Assembly: GCA_034665305.1 (NCBI GenBank)
Contig: JAXDFZ010000010.1
Span: forward strand, 248,001-312,000
Length of the DNA: 64,000 nt
From: DASXRU01 sp034665305
GTDB taxonomy: Bacteria > Acidobacteriota > Blastocatellia > Pyrinomonadales > Pyrinomonadaceae
Direction: 5' to 3'
The translations under genes and the position numbers were made by a program. The notes under the pieces are model-generated. The model was given only the letters and a program-made list of their open reading frames with translations. It was not told the origin of the DNA and made no database searches. The number at the start of each line of letters is the position of its first letter. The stretch's first letter is position 1. Positions 1-11,001 of this stretch are shown here, piece after piece.

Positions 1-1
1 C

Positions 2-922
2 CGCGATTACAACCGCACCGCGATCGGTGACGAAGTGCAAATCGTGGATCTGGCGTCAGGCAAGTTTCGTTATCCGGATGGCTATTTTGCGCCCGAGCCT
101 TTTCCTCCGGTCGAGAGCGTCCCAACCGATCCGTTGGGCGCGACGATAGTTTCGCAGGCAGGAAATCAAAAACCATTTAACCTACCGACGCCGACACCGG
201 AACCGACTCCGGCGCCAACCGCTTCCGCTTCGCCGGCGGTTGCTGTTAACTCGCCTACGCCTTCCGGCTCGCCCGGGGCAAGCGACAAGAAAGGCGAGGT
301 CGCCGGTAATGACAAGGGAAAGACGCCTGCCGATGCGCAGAAGGAGTTGGACAAAGTCGCGGCCGCTAACAATGTCGATCTGCCGCAGGAAGGCGAGATC
401 AATAAACAGGCGCTGAAGGATTTCGGCAACTATGCGAACGAGATGAAGAACCAGGGCAAGCTGGATCTGAATCAACCTTTTGAAATCGTGATCGAATCAA
501 CGCTGGATGCGAACGGCAAGCTGAAGGATCCCAAGTTCACCAAGAAAGCCGGCGATCCAAATCTGATCGAGCTGTCCGGCCGGATGATCGCGGCGCTCAA
601 TGACAGTGGCTTTCTAATTTATTTGAAGCGCATTAACCAGGACAATCCCGGTACCAGGGTCGTTTTCACGGTGAAGCTGGATCAAAGCGAAGTGGTCGCA
701 ACGGTAGAATCAGACGCGTCTTCGGCCGACAGCGCGGGACGACTGGCGGGCATTTTCAGCGGCCTGCTCTCGTGGGGCGCGAAATCTCGCGAAGGTCATG
801 ACGAGGAAGTGCTGCTCAAGAACACGACCGTTTCACCTGATGGCAAGCGGATTAAGTTCAACTTTACAATGCCGCGCCAGCCAGTGGTTGACCTGATCAA
901 AAGACAACTGGCCGCATCGTGA
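2..922 (+). CDS. Left-truncated TonB-C-like protein, Pro/Thr-rich linker
   Basis: Seen: the frame is open to the left edge, so the true start lies outside the window; a GTG at 35 is only an internal candidate. After about 50 residues comes a Pro/Ala/Thr-rich low-complexity linker (roughly residues 65-95). A Lys/Asp-rich globular part follows, with alternating beta-type segments such as FEIVIES and RVVFTVKL. The protein ends in an amphipathic stretch. Inference: the linker-plus-small-domain layout resembles periplasm-spanning TonB-like or PASTA-like proteins of Acidobacteriota, and the IVIEST...DANGKLKDPKF segment resembles a TonB C-terminal fold. I do not recognise a specific family, and function is unknown. 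It is followed by a weak terminator-like hairpin and then secA on the same strand. Confidence 0.6.
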   Translation, partial: RDYNRTAIGDEVQIVDLASGKFRYPDGYFAPEPFPPVESVPTDPLGATIVSQAGNQKPFNLPTPTPEPTPAPTASASPAVAVNSPTPSGSPGASDKKGEVAGNDKGKTPADAQKELDKVAAANNVDLPQEGEINKQALKDFGNYANEMKNQGKLDLNQPFEIVIESTLDANGKLKDPKFTKKAGDPNLIELSGRMIAALNDSGFLIYLKRINQDNPGTRVVFTVKLDQSEVVATVESDASSADSAGRLAGIFSGLLSWGAKSREGHDEEVLLKNTTVSPDGKRIKFNFTMPRQPVVDLIKRQLAAS

Positions 923-970
923 TGGTTGGCGAGTGGTCGCTTGCCTCCCTTCCCACCCTCAACTAGAATC

Positions 971-1010
971 AAAAAACGCCCAAAGTATCGATTTTTTGAC
1001 GGGCCTTTTT
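971..1010 (+). terminator. Weak terminator-like hairpin before secA
   Basis: A short GCCC/GGGC stem (978-981 with 1001-1004) encloses a 19-nt loop and is followed by CTTTTT. The stem is only 4 bp, so efficiency is doubtful. Its position between a stop codon and the secA start fits partial termination. Confidence 0.3.
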
Positions 1011-1044
1011 CTGTAGCGAGTTTAAGAACAGGATTAATTAACGT

Positions 1045-3837
<2,793 letters not shown>

Positions 3838-3861
3838 GGCTCCAGGGCTCCACGATCTGAA

Positions 3862-4899
3862 GTGTATAAGCGGGATTCATTTCTAGGGCGAACCAGCCTG
3901 AAGAGGATTTGGGCGCTGTGCGCCAGTCTCGTGCTAATCGTTTTGGCGGCATGCGTCGATTTGCGCGCCCAGGCGACGAAAGAGGAGGCCACGGGCGCCC
4001 TCCAAAGGGGTTTATACGTGGCCGAAAACGAAGCGCCTGATAAGGCCGTGGCTGAGCTTCGTAATGCCACTCATCATTTCAAGAGGAATTCGACCGCGTG
4101 GTACCTATTGGGAATAGCGCAGGCCCGCAACGGCGAATTTGCGCATGCCGACGATTCCTTCAAGCAGGCACTAAAACTAAATCCCAGCTATATCATGGCG
4201 CACGTGGGCCGCGCTCGCTCGTTACTGCTGCTTAATAATGTCAAAGCAGCCGAGAAAGAAGGGCGACACCTGGTTAACGTCCAGCAGGCTGACACACACT
4301 ACGTTTTCGGTTTGGTCCAACTTCTCAGCGGCGATGCCGACAAATCTTTGGCGGAAGCCGAAGCATCCATTCAAAGCAATCCCACCTTCGCTTCTTCTTA
4401 CTTTCTGAAGTACCAGGCGATTTTGTTGCAGCTGGTTTTCGGCGGGGCGATTAGTAAGACGGACCCAGTCAAACGACAGCAAATATTAACGGATGCCTTA
4501 CATAGCTTAGCGCAGTACGTCGAACTATCGCCCGAACGTAAAACCGATCCCTTCCTGATGGAGCAAGAACGGAGTCTCCGGGGCCATTTGGACGCGGCTG
4601 AAAAGAAGTCCGTTTTTCGTACCTCCGAATTGACGACCAAGGCCCGGGTTCAGAGCAAGCCGAACCCGCGATACCCTGAAGCCGCGCGAGAAAATTTCAT
4701 GACGGGCACGGTCGTACTGTGGGCAATCTTTACCGCGGAAGGTAAGGTCAGTGACATACTCGCAATAAAGTCGTTGCCGTTAGGATTGACGGAGCAATGC
4801 ATTGAGGCGGCAAGTGGGATAAAGATCACGCCGGCGATAAAGGATGGCAAGCCTGTCTCGATGTACGCTCAGCTCGAATACTCTTTCAGCATCGATTGA
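3862..4899 (+). CDS. Secreted TPR protein with TonB C-terminal domain (paralogue 1)
   Basis: Seen: GTG start; a hydrophobic leader (residues 13-32) ends in LAAC, which fits a lipobox, although AQA just after it could be a type I cleavage site. TPR-like helices follow at about 40-190 (for example AWYLLGIAQARNGEFAHADD). The C-terminal ~85 residues form a TonB-C domain with the family pattern SKPNPRYPEAAREN...GTVVL...GLTEQCIEAA...PAIKDGKPVS. Known: TonB-C domains in TonB itself contact the TonB box of outer-membrane receptors, but stand-alone copies fused to TPRs in Acidobacteriota have no established role. Inference: a periplasmic, perhaps lipid-anchored, scaffold. It is the first of four tandem relatives, 19 nt before the next start. 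Confidence 0.8.
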   Translation: MYKRDSFLGRTSLKRIWALCASLVLIVLAACVDLRAQATKEEATGALQRGLYVAENEAPDKAVAELRNATHHFKRNSTAWYLLGIAQARNGEFAHADDSFKQALKLNPSYIMAHVGRARSLLLLNNVKAAEKEGRHLVNVQQADTHYVFGLVQLLSGDADKSLAEAEASIQSNPTFASSYFLKYQAILLQLVFGGAISKTDPVKRQQILTDALHSLAQYVELSPERKTDPFLMEQERSLRGHLDAAEKKSVFRTSELTTKARVQSKPNPRYPEAARENFMTGTVVLWAIFTAEGKVSDILAIKSLPLGLTEQCIEAASGIKITPAIKDGKPVSMYAQLEYSFSID

Positions 4900-4918
4900 T
4901 TAATGGTCTTGAGAAAGT

Positions 4919-5623
4919 ATGAAACTTAGAAACATTAAGGTGCGGCGGGATATTGCTTTGCTCCTGCTTTTTGCCAGTGTGACGATTGTGGTAAACGTCA
5001 GAACCGGGGCCGGCGCAGTGCAGCAACCTGACCAGGCCCAGCTCGAAAAGAAATTCTGGAAAGACTACGCCTCCCTCCAAGAGAAATTTGCCGATGGGCC
5101 TGAGCCCGCATCGTCTCCCGCCGACCACAAGGAAAAAGTGGCTCAATGGCAGGACGAGTTAGCGGCGCGGTTCGCGCGGACGGCGGCCACCGCCGACGAG
5201 ATCATCAAACTGAATCCACCCAACGTTGCCATGTGGCGCGAGCAACGAGATACGTTGTTGCTGTACGCGCAACCAGTAAGCGCGCCTGAGAGCCGCTCTG
5301 TTTTCGGCGCCGGCGAGGTACAAAAGAAAGCCCGCGTCTTTAAAGCACCATTGCCTGTTTATTCCGACGCCGCGCGCGCCGCAAAAGCGAAGGGAGAAGT
5401 GCGCCTGCGGCTGGTGCTGGGTGGTGATGGGAAAGTTAAATATATTTTTGCGGTAAAGCCTGCGAAACACGGTCTGACTGAAGCCGCGATCGAAGCGGCG
5501 CGCCTGATGGAGTTTGAACCGGCGATCAGAGAGGGCCGCCGCGTTTCACAGTTTGCGACCTTTGTTTACGAGTTCAAAGACGGGCAGGCTCTCCCTCCCA
5601 AGCCGTCTGAAAGGGAGTTTTGA
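4919..5623 (+). CDS. Secreted TonB C-terminal domain protein (paralogue 2)
   Basis: Seen: 234 residues; an N-terminal signal-type hydrophobic segment (about residues 10-30) ends near GAGAVQQ. A charged helical middle (30-120) carries no clear TPR. The C-terminal TonB-C domain (about 140-220) keeps PVYSDAARAAKAKGEVRLRLVLGGDGKV and GLTEAAIEAARLMEFEPA. The ATG start at 4919 follows the previous stop by 19 nt. This copy differs from its neighbours by lacking the repeat module and by a Pro-rich tail (QALPPKPSEREF). Inference: a periplasmic paralogue from local duplication. Substrate and partners are unknown. Confidence 0.75.
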   Translation: MKLRNIKVRRDIALLLLFASVTIVVNVRTGAGAVQQPDQAQLEKKFWKDYASLQEKFADGPEPASSPADHKEKVAQWQDELAARFARTAATADEIIKLNPPNVAMWREQRDTLLLYAQPVSAPESRSVFGAGEVQKKARVFKAPLPVYSDAARAAKAKGEVRLRLVLGGDGKVKYIFAVKPAKHGLTEAAIEAARLMEFEPAIREGRRVSQFATFVYEFKDGQALPPKPSEREF

Positions 5624-5642
5624 GTTGAAGGTTCTGGCGAAG

Positions 5643-6521
5643 ATGAAAGTGTTATTCAAGCTACGACTGACAAGCGTCCTGATTGCGGTGGTGTCTCTCT
5701 GTGTGGGATTTGCGTCTGCAAAAGCGCAGCAGACCAAGTTGCCGGATGAAACCGCGCGCGCAGTCGCCCTCTTTCAACCAGGTCTAGTCCATGCGGGGCT
5801 ACAGGACACTCAGTCAGCGGCGAGAGACACGGAAACGGCGATTGGCCTCTATCAGCAAGGAAAAATCGACGAAGCGCTGCCACTTCTTCAGCGAGTTGTA
5901 AAAGTCAGCCGAACCAATTTGTACGCCTGGCACTATCTGGGGCTAGCCTTGGAAAAGAAAGGCGATGTAGGTGAGGCCGGCAAGGCCCATGCGATGGCGG
6001 CTGAGCTGGGCGATGATCTTCTTACTAACGCACTCGATCAAAACAAACCCAACAAAGAGATTATTAAGGACGTCACACTCATAAGAGATCCGCTTACCTT
6101 AGCGGCGCGGAGTGGTGTGAGATTTGTTGCCCTGCATCCAAAATTGTCAGGATCGAAGCGCCAGGAATGGGAGATCAGGATCTATTCGTTGCACGAGTTC
6201 GCGAACATTGAGACAAATCCGGAAATTCTTTCCGTGTCTCGACCTCAGGATAGCCACGAGAAGGCACGGGTGCTAAGTAAGCCGGACGCGGACTATACCG
6301 TAGAGGCCCGTAACAATGGGATTTCCGGAACCGTGATATTGAAGGCAGTGTTCAGCCTCAACGGCAGGGTCATCAGGATACACGCGACTGAAGGCCTCCG
6401 CTACGGTTTGACCGCGATGGCGATCGCCGCAGCGCGCGGAATTAAGTTCATCCCGGCGCGTAAAGATGGGAAGCCGGTTTCCATGTATGTGCAGTTGGAA
6501 TATACGTTCAAGACAAATTGA
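5643..6521 (+). CDS. Secreted TPR protein with TonB C-terminal domain (paralogue 3)
   Basis: The frame is open from 5514, but the first 43 codons overlap the previous gene. The ATG at 5643 is followed by a typical signal peptide (SVLIAVVSLCVGFASAKAQQ), so I chose it, giving 292 residues. One clear TPR lies around residues 60-120 (AIGLYQQGKIDEALPLLQRV, then WHYLGLALEKKGDVGEAGKAH). The TonB-C domain at the end has SKPDADYTVEARNNGISGTV and GLTAMAIAAARGIKFIPARKDGKPVS. It is nearly the same architecture as paralogue 4, which begins 10 nt after its stop. Function unknown; periplasmic location inferred from the signal peptide. Confidence 0.78.
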   Translation: MKVLFKLRLTSVLIAVVSLCVGFASAKAQQTKLPDETARAVALFQPGLVHAGLQDTQSAARDTETAIGLYQQGKIDEALPLLQRVVKVSRTNLYAWHYLGLALEKKGDVGEAGKAHAMAAELGDDLLTNALDQNKPNKEIIKDVTLIRDPLTLAARSGVRFVALHPKLSGSKRQEWEIRIYSLHEFANIETNPEILSVSRPQDSHEKARVLSKPDADYTVEARNNGISGTVILKAVFSLNGRVIRIHATEGLRYGLTAMAIAAARGIKFIPARKDGKPVSMYVQLEYTFKTN

Positions 6522-6530
6522 GGCCGAAAA

Positions 6531-7349
6531 ATGTACCGCTATCGACAATGCCTCCCATTAATATTTTTTCTGTGCACGGTAATTGGCTCGAACACGGTGC
6601 TCGCTTTTTTCGCACCAGCAGCAACGCCGCAGGGCATCAAGACGGCGGCGACGGACCAGACCGCCCAGGGCATCACTCTTTATCAACAGGGGAAAAACGA
6701 AGAAGCGATCAAGGCGCTGAAAGACTCGGCCAAGCGCTACGATGATTTGCGCGCGTGGCATTATCTGGGGTTGGCACTGGAAAAGATCGGTAAAACAACG
6801 GATGCTCGCAAGGCCCACGAAAAAGCGGCCAAGCTGGGAAGCAATCTGTTGGAAAGTCAGTTGGGCAGCGTAGGCGATTTTCAGGATACGGTAAGAAAAT
6901 TAGGAGTGATCCGAACGGAACTAGTTCTGGGAGGTAGCAGCGCTCAAAAGTACATCGATCTCAATCCAAATCTTTCGCATTCAAAGCGCGAAGAATGGAT
7001 CGCTCGAGCTGACGAGCTGAACAGCTTCGGAGAATTGGGTAATAATGATCCCGCGACTCAAACTTTTTTCCAGATGTCGCAGGTGGATGTAAAACCCCGG
7101 ATCTTAAGCAAACTCGAACCACCGTATACCGAAGAAGCTCGCCGTAATAAGGTGAGCGGCACGGTCATTTTGCGCGTGCTCTTTCTTGCCAACGGCCGGG
7201 TTGTCGCCTATCCCATAAAGACGCTGCCTGACGGGTTGACGGAAGAATCAATGCGCGTGGCACGGAAAATCAAATTCGTTCCGGCAATGAAGGGCGGCAA
7301 GCCAGTCTCAGTTAGGGCCGAGGTGGAATACACTTTTGATATCTACTAA
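6531..7349 (+). CDS. Secreted TPR protein with TonB C-terminal domain (paralogue 4)
   Basis: Seen: 272 residues from an ATG. The hydrophobic leader (residues 8-25) is followed by a TPR unit (GITLYQQGKNEEAIKALKDS, WHYLGLALEKIGKTTDARKAH) that closely matches paralogue 3. The TonB-C domain is at about 185-270 (SKLEPPYTEEARRNKVSGTV; GLTEESMRVARKIKFVPAMKGGKPVS). Inference: a recent tandem duplicate of the preceding gene. The central linker has diverged more than either end, which would fit a conserved anchor and effector domain with a variable middle. It is the last gene of the tandem set; 33 nt separates it from an unrelated gene on the same strand. Confidence 0.78.
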   Translation: MYRYRQCLPLIFFLCTVIGSNTVLAFFAPAATPQGIKTAATDQTAQGITLYQQGKNEEAIKALKDSAKRYDDLRAWHYLGLALEKIGKTTDARKAHEKAAKLGSNLLESQLGSVGDFQDTVRKLGVIRTELVLGGSSAQKYIDLNPNLSHSKREEWIARADELNSFGELGNNDPATQTFFQMSQVDVKPRILSKLEPPYTEEARRNKVSGTVILRVLFLANGRVVAYPIKTLPDGLTEESMRVARKIKFVPAMKGGKPVSVRAEVEYTFDIY

Positions 7350-7382
7350 GCAGTTTCACCCTATCCACCCCGCATACAATCC

Positions 7383-8591
7383 ATGACTGCCAACGTTACC
7401 TCCGAAAATCCAGTCGTGCAGGCGATCATTGCCGGCAAAGCGCCGCCGGCGGCAACGATGGCGGCCGCGCGTGGCTTGTTGCCTTTGCCGCAGGCCGATC
7501 TGCTTGAGGCCCTTGTTTTTCTTCATTCCAGCGAGAAGGCGGAACTGGCCGAGGCGGCCGCCGCCACTCTCCAGCAACAACAGCAAAGTGAATTATTAGA
7601 AGTAGCGAAGGCGAGCACTACCGCGCCTTCAGTACTCGCGTACTTCGCCGCGCAAAGGGCCACTGATCGCGAGATGCAGGAGGCCGTCGCCCTTAATCCC
7701 ACCACGCCGGATGAAGCGGTCGCGACTCTTGCCACCGTAACCACCGATGGCCAGCTGCTGGAGTCAATCGCCGTGAATCAACAGCGCCTGATTCGCGCGC
7801 CGGCGATCATCGACGCGATCATCGGAAATGCTGCGCGCACTCCCGAAGCCGAACGGCGCGCCCGGGAAACGCGCAGTGAATTCTTTGAAAAAGAAAGAGG
7901 CGCCAAACAAATCGCCCAGGAGTTGCGGGCCCGGGGAAACACAGCGGCAGCCGAGTTTTTTGAAAACTCAGATTTATCGTCGTCAGGCGGAATGTCTTTG
8001 GAGGATGCCTGGCTGATTGCACAACACATCGAGGTCTCTGATGAAGACATCGACGATTCGTGGCTGCCGCGGGAAATCTTCGAGGAATTTGTAGTCGAGA
8101 CTCCTGAGCAGCTGGCCGCGAACGCAGAGCGCATCATCAACAGCGAACGCCTCGACGGCCTGGAGATTACGCCGGAACGCGTTTCCCTGATCAGGCGAAT
8201 CATGTTTATGACCGTGAAGGACCGCGTGAAGCTGGGCCAGAAAGGTGATCGCGAAGCCCGCAGCATCCTGATTCGAGATTCGAACAAGATTGTGGCTACG
8301 GCGGTAATCAACAACCCGAGGATTACCGATCACGAAGTCGAGAACATCGCGGCGATGCGGACGGTGGCTGATGAAGTGTTGCGAATCATTGGATTGAATC
8401 GCACCTGGACCCGCTCGTATCCCATCATCCATAACCTGACACGAAATCCACGAACACCTCTGCCTACCGCTTTTCATCTACTTCCGCATATACGGACCAA
8501 AGACTTGAAGCACCTGACTCAGAACCGGAATGTTGCTGAAGGGGTGCGCCGCCAGGCGTACCGGCTTTGCGAGATGCGCGGCGGGAAGTAG
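7383..8591 (+). CDS. Conserved-looking helical-repeat protein of unknown function
   Basis: I do not recognise a named family with confidence. Seen: 402 residues, almost entirely alpha-helical by composition, no signal peptide and no membrane segment. The N-terminal 140 residues contain repeated ~28-residue units with the pattern ...AAATLQQQQ..ELLEVAKASTTAPSVLAYFA and MQEAVALNPTTPDEAVATLA, resembling HEAT-like or leucine-rich-repeat-variant arrays. A charged hinge follows at about 160-190. The second half again has helical units (VIATAVINNPRITDHEVENIAAM spread across 300-330, and LTRNPRTPLPTAFHLLPHI). Known: DUF2336-type and HEAT-like proteins have similar NPxTPxxV signatures. Inference: a cytosolic scaffold. 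It is the last gene before a free-standing RNA unit. Confidence 0.6.
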   Translation: MTANVTSENPVVQAIIAGKAPPAATMAAARGLLPLPQADLLEALVFLHSSEKAELAEAAAATLQQQQQSELLEVAKASTTAPSVLAYFAAQRATDREMQEAVALNPTTPDEAVATLATVTTDGQLLESIAVNQQRLIRAPAIIDAIIGNAARTPEAERRARETRSEFFEKERGAKQIAQELRARGNTAAAEFFENSDLSSSGGMSLEDAWLIAQHIEVSDEDIDDSWLPREIFEEFVVETPEQLAANAERIINSERLDGLEITPERVSLIRRIMFMTVKDRVKLGQKGDREARSILIRDSNKIVATAVINNPRITDHEVENIAAMRTVADEVLRIIGLNRTWTRSYPIIHNLTRNPRTPLPTAFHLLPHIRTKDLKHLTQNRNVAEGVRRQAYRLCEMRGGK

Positions 8592-8643
8592 CAGATCAGG
8601 ATCAACCTGTCACAAATGTGTCAAGTTTATCTGACGATTCTGC

Positions 8644-8671
8644 TTGACGCGGCAAGCGGAATGAGTATAAT
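8644..8671 (+). promoter_or_regulatory. Strong sigma70-type promoter for a non-coding transcript
   Basis: TTGACG at 8644-8649 and a perfect TATAAT at 8666-8671 are separated by 16 nt. No credible start codon with a ribosome-binding site follows within the next 220 nt, but a strong intrinsic terminator does. It therefore appears to drive a stand-alone RNA. Confidence 0.7.
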
Positions 8672-8677
8672 TTCGCA

Positions 8678-8930
8678 CACGCTAAGGAAGCAGTTTCGAG
8701 ATCCGGTCTTTGATTGATTTTTCCAGGGCTTTTTTATCGCCGACCCTGGAATTGCGGTTTTATTTATCCGGCCGCAAAGGAATTATCTCGCCCGTACACC
8801 GCCTTAACTACGGGATCGGCCACAAGCGACGATTCTCAGTTCTTTACCAGACGCCACCCAATTTACCCGAACCTGCCGTGGAAAGTATTTGCCCCGCCAG
8901 CTCGAAAGAGTTGGCGGGGCTCCCCTTTTT
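8678..8930 (+). ncRNA. Candidate structured non-coding RNA (about 250 nt)
   Basis: The unit runs from a consensus-like promoter to a 13-bp terminator hairpin and contains no believable ORF. Three consecutive simple hairpins are directly visible. 8722-8728 pairs with 8744-8750 (TCCAGGG/CCCTGGA), 8752-8757 with 8772-8777 (TTGCGG/CCGCAA), and 8791-8796 with 8809-8814 (CCCGTA/TACGGG), with loops of 15, 14 and 12 nt. The start is inferred from the promoter. I could not match it to 6S, SRP, tmRNA or RNase P by their hallmark sequences. Known Acidobacteria RNA motifs of unknown function exist, but membership cannot be judged by eye. Confidence 0.55.
8891..8930 (+). terminator. Strong intrinsic terminator with GAAA tetraloop
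   Basis: GCCCCGCCAGCTC (8891-8903) pairs with 8908-8920 over 13 bp (one G-U) around a GAAA tetraloop, followed by CTCCCCTTTTT. The U-tract is only on the plus strand, so it ends the 8.7-kb RNA rather than fabG. Confidence 0.85.
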
Positions 8931-8933
8931 CGA

Positions 8934-9016
8934 TTGCGGAATTTAGATTGCGGAATGCGGATTAATGATTCAGTCGATTTCGCAATCCGCAATCCGCAAT
9001 CCGCAATCTGCAATCG
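8934..9016. repeat. GATTGCGG-type spacer repeat (inverted)
   Basis: Left copies of ATTGCGGAAT and GCGGATT are followed by the reverse-complement series (GCAATCCGCAATCCGCAATC), giving a hairpin-forming inverted repeat. Related sequence recurs near 31620-31770, 31857-31952, 33600-33715, 33955-34058, 34140-34237, 34325-34416, 34505-34596, 34831-34917, 45005-45035, 52247-52276 and 60600-60693. Confidence 0.8.
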
Positions 9017-9018
9017 GA

Positions 9019-9780
9019 TCACATTGCCAGACCGCCATCCACTTGAATCACCTGGCCGGTAATATAGCGAGCGTCTGCTGATAAGAGAAAACAAGCAACG
9101 CGCGCCACTTCGTCGGCTTCAGCGAATCGTCCGAGCGGAATTTGTTCGATCAGTTTCGTGCGGTAGCTTTCATCCAATGCCTGGGCCATGTCGGTTGCTA
9201 CCATGCCCAGCGCCAACGCGTTGACGGTCACTTTGCGGCTCGCTACTTCGCGCGCCAGGGCCTTAGTCAAACCGATCATACCGGCCTTCGAGGCGGAATA
9301 GTTTGACTGCCCGGCCATTCCTACCACGCCGCTGATTGAAGTGATGTTTAGGATGGAAGCGCCTTCATCCTGCCGCAGCATTACTCGCAAGGCAGCTTTT
9401 GCAAAGTTCCAGGCCCCCTTCAGATTCGTATCCAGCACAGCATCCCAATCGGCTTCTTTCATTCGCAGGATCAGCGTGTCGCGTACGATGCCGGCGTTGT
9501 TAACCAGAAAATCGATCCGTCCAAAAGCTTCCTTCGTCTGCTTCACCATCTCTGCCGCAGCTTCAGTATTGGCGACGTCACACTGGGTTGCCAGCACGCG
9601 CACCCCGAGTTCTTCAATTTCACTTTTCAGCGTCTCGGCGGCCTCAGCGCTTTGCGCATAATTGAACGCGACATTCGCTCCGCGGCGCGCCAATTGGAGT
9701 GCGATGGCCCGCCCTATTCCGCGCGTGGCGCCGGTAACGATAGCTGCACGGCCGTCAAATTGTTTTCCTGCAACACTCAC
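9019..9780 (-). CDS. fabG: 3-oxoacyl-ACP reductase FabG
   Basis: An SDR that reduces 3-ketoacyl-ACP with NADPH in type II fatty acid synthesis. Seen: 253 residues. The glycine-rich cofactor motif TGATRGIG is at residues 16-23, NNAG at 94-97, and the catalytic Ser region SIS near 148-150 with YSASK at 161-165. The C terminus GQVIQVDGGLAM is typical of FabG. The start is GTG with GAGGA about 8 nt upstream. galU lies 41 nt upstream on the same strand, so the two may be co-transcribed. Other SDR functions (for example acetoacetyl-CoA reduction) cannot be excluded, but length and motifs fit FabG best. Confidence 0.88.
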   Translation of the reverse strand: MSVAGKQFDGRAAIVTGATRGIGRAIALQLARRGANVAFNYAQSAEAAETLKSEIEELGVRVLATQCDVANTEAAAEMVKQTKEAFGRIDFLVNNAGIVRDTLILRMKEADWDAVLDTNLKGAWNFAKAALRVMLRQDEGASILNITSISGVVGMAGQSNYSASKAGMIGLTKALAREVASRKVTVNALALGMVATDMAQALDESYRTKLIEQIPLGRFAEADEVARVACFLLSADARYITGQVIQVDGGLAM

Positions 9781-9821
9781 GATGTTTTCCTCTTTGGGAT
9801 GGCTGCTATGATCCGGGTGGT

Positions 9822-10694
9822 CTAATCCAGCTTCAGCGAACGCAGATACTCTTTGAAGTCAGATGCGAGGTCATCTCGCTTCAGTGCAAATTCGATGTTG
9901 GCGATCAGGAAGCCGAGCTTGTCTCCGGCGTCGTGCCTGATGCCTTGGAATCGCACTGCGTAAAACGGCCGTTTCTTCAGGAGCGAACGCATCGCATCGG
10001 TAATTTGAATCTCGCCGATCGCGCCGGGCGCAGTTTTTTCGATTTCTTCAAAAATGTCCGGCGTCAGGATGTAGCGGCCGATGATTGCGAGGTCTGACGG
10101 GGCATCCGCGAACGCGGGTTTTTCCACCATGTCCTTAATCTTATAAACGCCGTCGCTGACTTCGTCGACATCGAGGACCCCGAAACGCGATATGTTTTCG
10201 CCAGCCACTTGCATGGTGCCGACCACGGGCGCGTCATATTTTTCGTAAACGTTAATCAGTTGCTGCAACGCCGGTACTTCTGCATCGATGATATCGTCGC
10301 TCAGCATCACAGCGAATGGCTCGTCGCCCACCAGATCGCGCGCCTGCAAGACTGCGTGGCCCAGACCCAGCGCCTCCCGCTGGCGCACATAGCTGATGCG
10401 GGCCATATCGGAAATCTTACGGATCGCTTGCAGCTCGTTGGTCTTACCTCGCTCGCGCAACAGCGCTTCCATTTCAAACGAGATATCAAAGTGGTCCTCG
10501 ATCGTCGTCTTGCCGCGCCCGGTGACGATGATTACCGACTCGATGCCCGACGCCACAGCCTCCTCGACCACATATTGGATCAATGGCTTGTCCACGAGGG
10601 GCAGCATTTCTTTCGGTGAAGACTTGGTCGCCGGCAGGAAGCGCGTGCCCAGGCCGGCGGCCGGGAAAACAGCTTTGCGTACTTTAGTTGGCAT
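9822..10694 (-). CDS. galU: UTP-glucose-1-phosphate uridylyltransferase GalU
   Basis: Makes UDP-glucose from UTP and glucose-1-phosphate for envelope polysaccharide and glycolipid synthesis. Seen: 290 residues, the usual GalU length. The N-terminal nucleotidyltransferase signature GLGTRFLPATKSSPKEMLPL lies near residues 15-34. Family blocks VEEAVASGIESVIIVTGRGK, FAVMLSDDIID and KDMVEKP follow in order. The C-terminal region AVRFQGIRHDAGDKLGFL is also typical. ATG start. It is placed upstream of fabG on the minus strand. No unusual substitutions were noticed. Confidence 0.93.
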   Translation of the reverse strand: MPTKVRKAVFPAAGLGTRFLPATKSSPKEMLPLVDKPLIQYVVEEAVASGIESVIIVTGRGKTTIEDHFDISFEMEALLRERGKTNELQAIRKISDMARISYVRQREALGLGHAVLQARDLVGDEPFAVMLSDDIIDAEVPALQQLINVYEKYDAPVVGTMQVAGENISRFGVLDVDEVSDGVYKIKDMVEKPAFADAPSDLAIIGRYILTPDIFEEIEKTAPGAIGEIQITDAMRSLLKKRPFYAVRFQGIRHDAGDKLGFLIANIEFALKRDDLASDFKEYLRSLKLD

Positions 10695-11001
10695 CTTCAG
10701 ATTTTAGATTTCAGTTTCCGGATTCCGGATTTTCAAAAAAAGTCCTGCCGTTTTCGCCTGGCTTGTGGCGGCGAACAAAGAGAGCTTTCATAGCATAACA
10801 AAGAGGATTATCACAAATGCCGAACCTGTGAAGGACTGAGGCAGTTTGGATTACGAGAGTCCGCCGATACGCATTTTCGTAGCGCTTTCGCACTCCTCAA
10901 CGAACGTACCCGCCGGCGACGTTGCACGAAACGCTAATCTCGCGGGTTGGGGAGTTCCATTTGAAACAACAACGATTGCTGAGAAGGGAGGTTGAGATGC
11001 G
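10695..11001. other. Intergenic stretch without a convincing gene
   Basis: This gap lies between the end of the radical-SAM operon and galU, both on the minus strand. It holds short AT-rich repeat text near 10700-10740 (ATTCCGGATT type) and presumably the galU promoter. No clear terminator for the operon, no RNA gene and no credible ORF were seen. Confidence 0.5.

Noticed and set aside
970..1010. Strong terminator before secA
   Set aside because: Only a 4-bp stem with a long loop; listed as a weak candidate, not as a firm terminator.
8678..8930. 6S, SRP or RNase P RNA
   Set aside because: No long closing stem with central bubble, no SRP apical motif and no RNase P core motifs could be seen.
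8710..8965. Two overlapping ORFs (78 and 83 codons) in the 8.7-kb RNA region
   Set aside because: They run through visible hairpins and the terminator stem, have no ribosome-binding site and no protein-like pattern.
10711..10893. 60-codon minus-strand ORF upstream of galU
   Set aside because: No ribosome-binding site, no recognisable pattern, and it lies where the galU promoter is expected.
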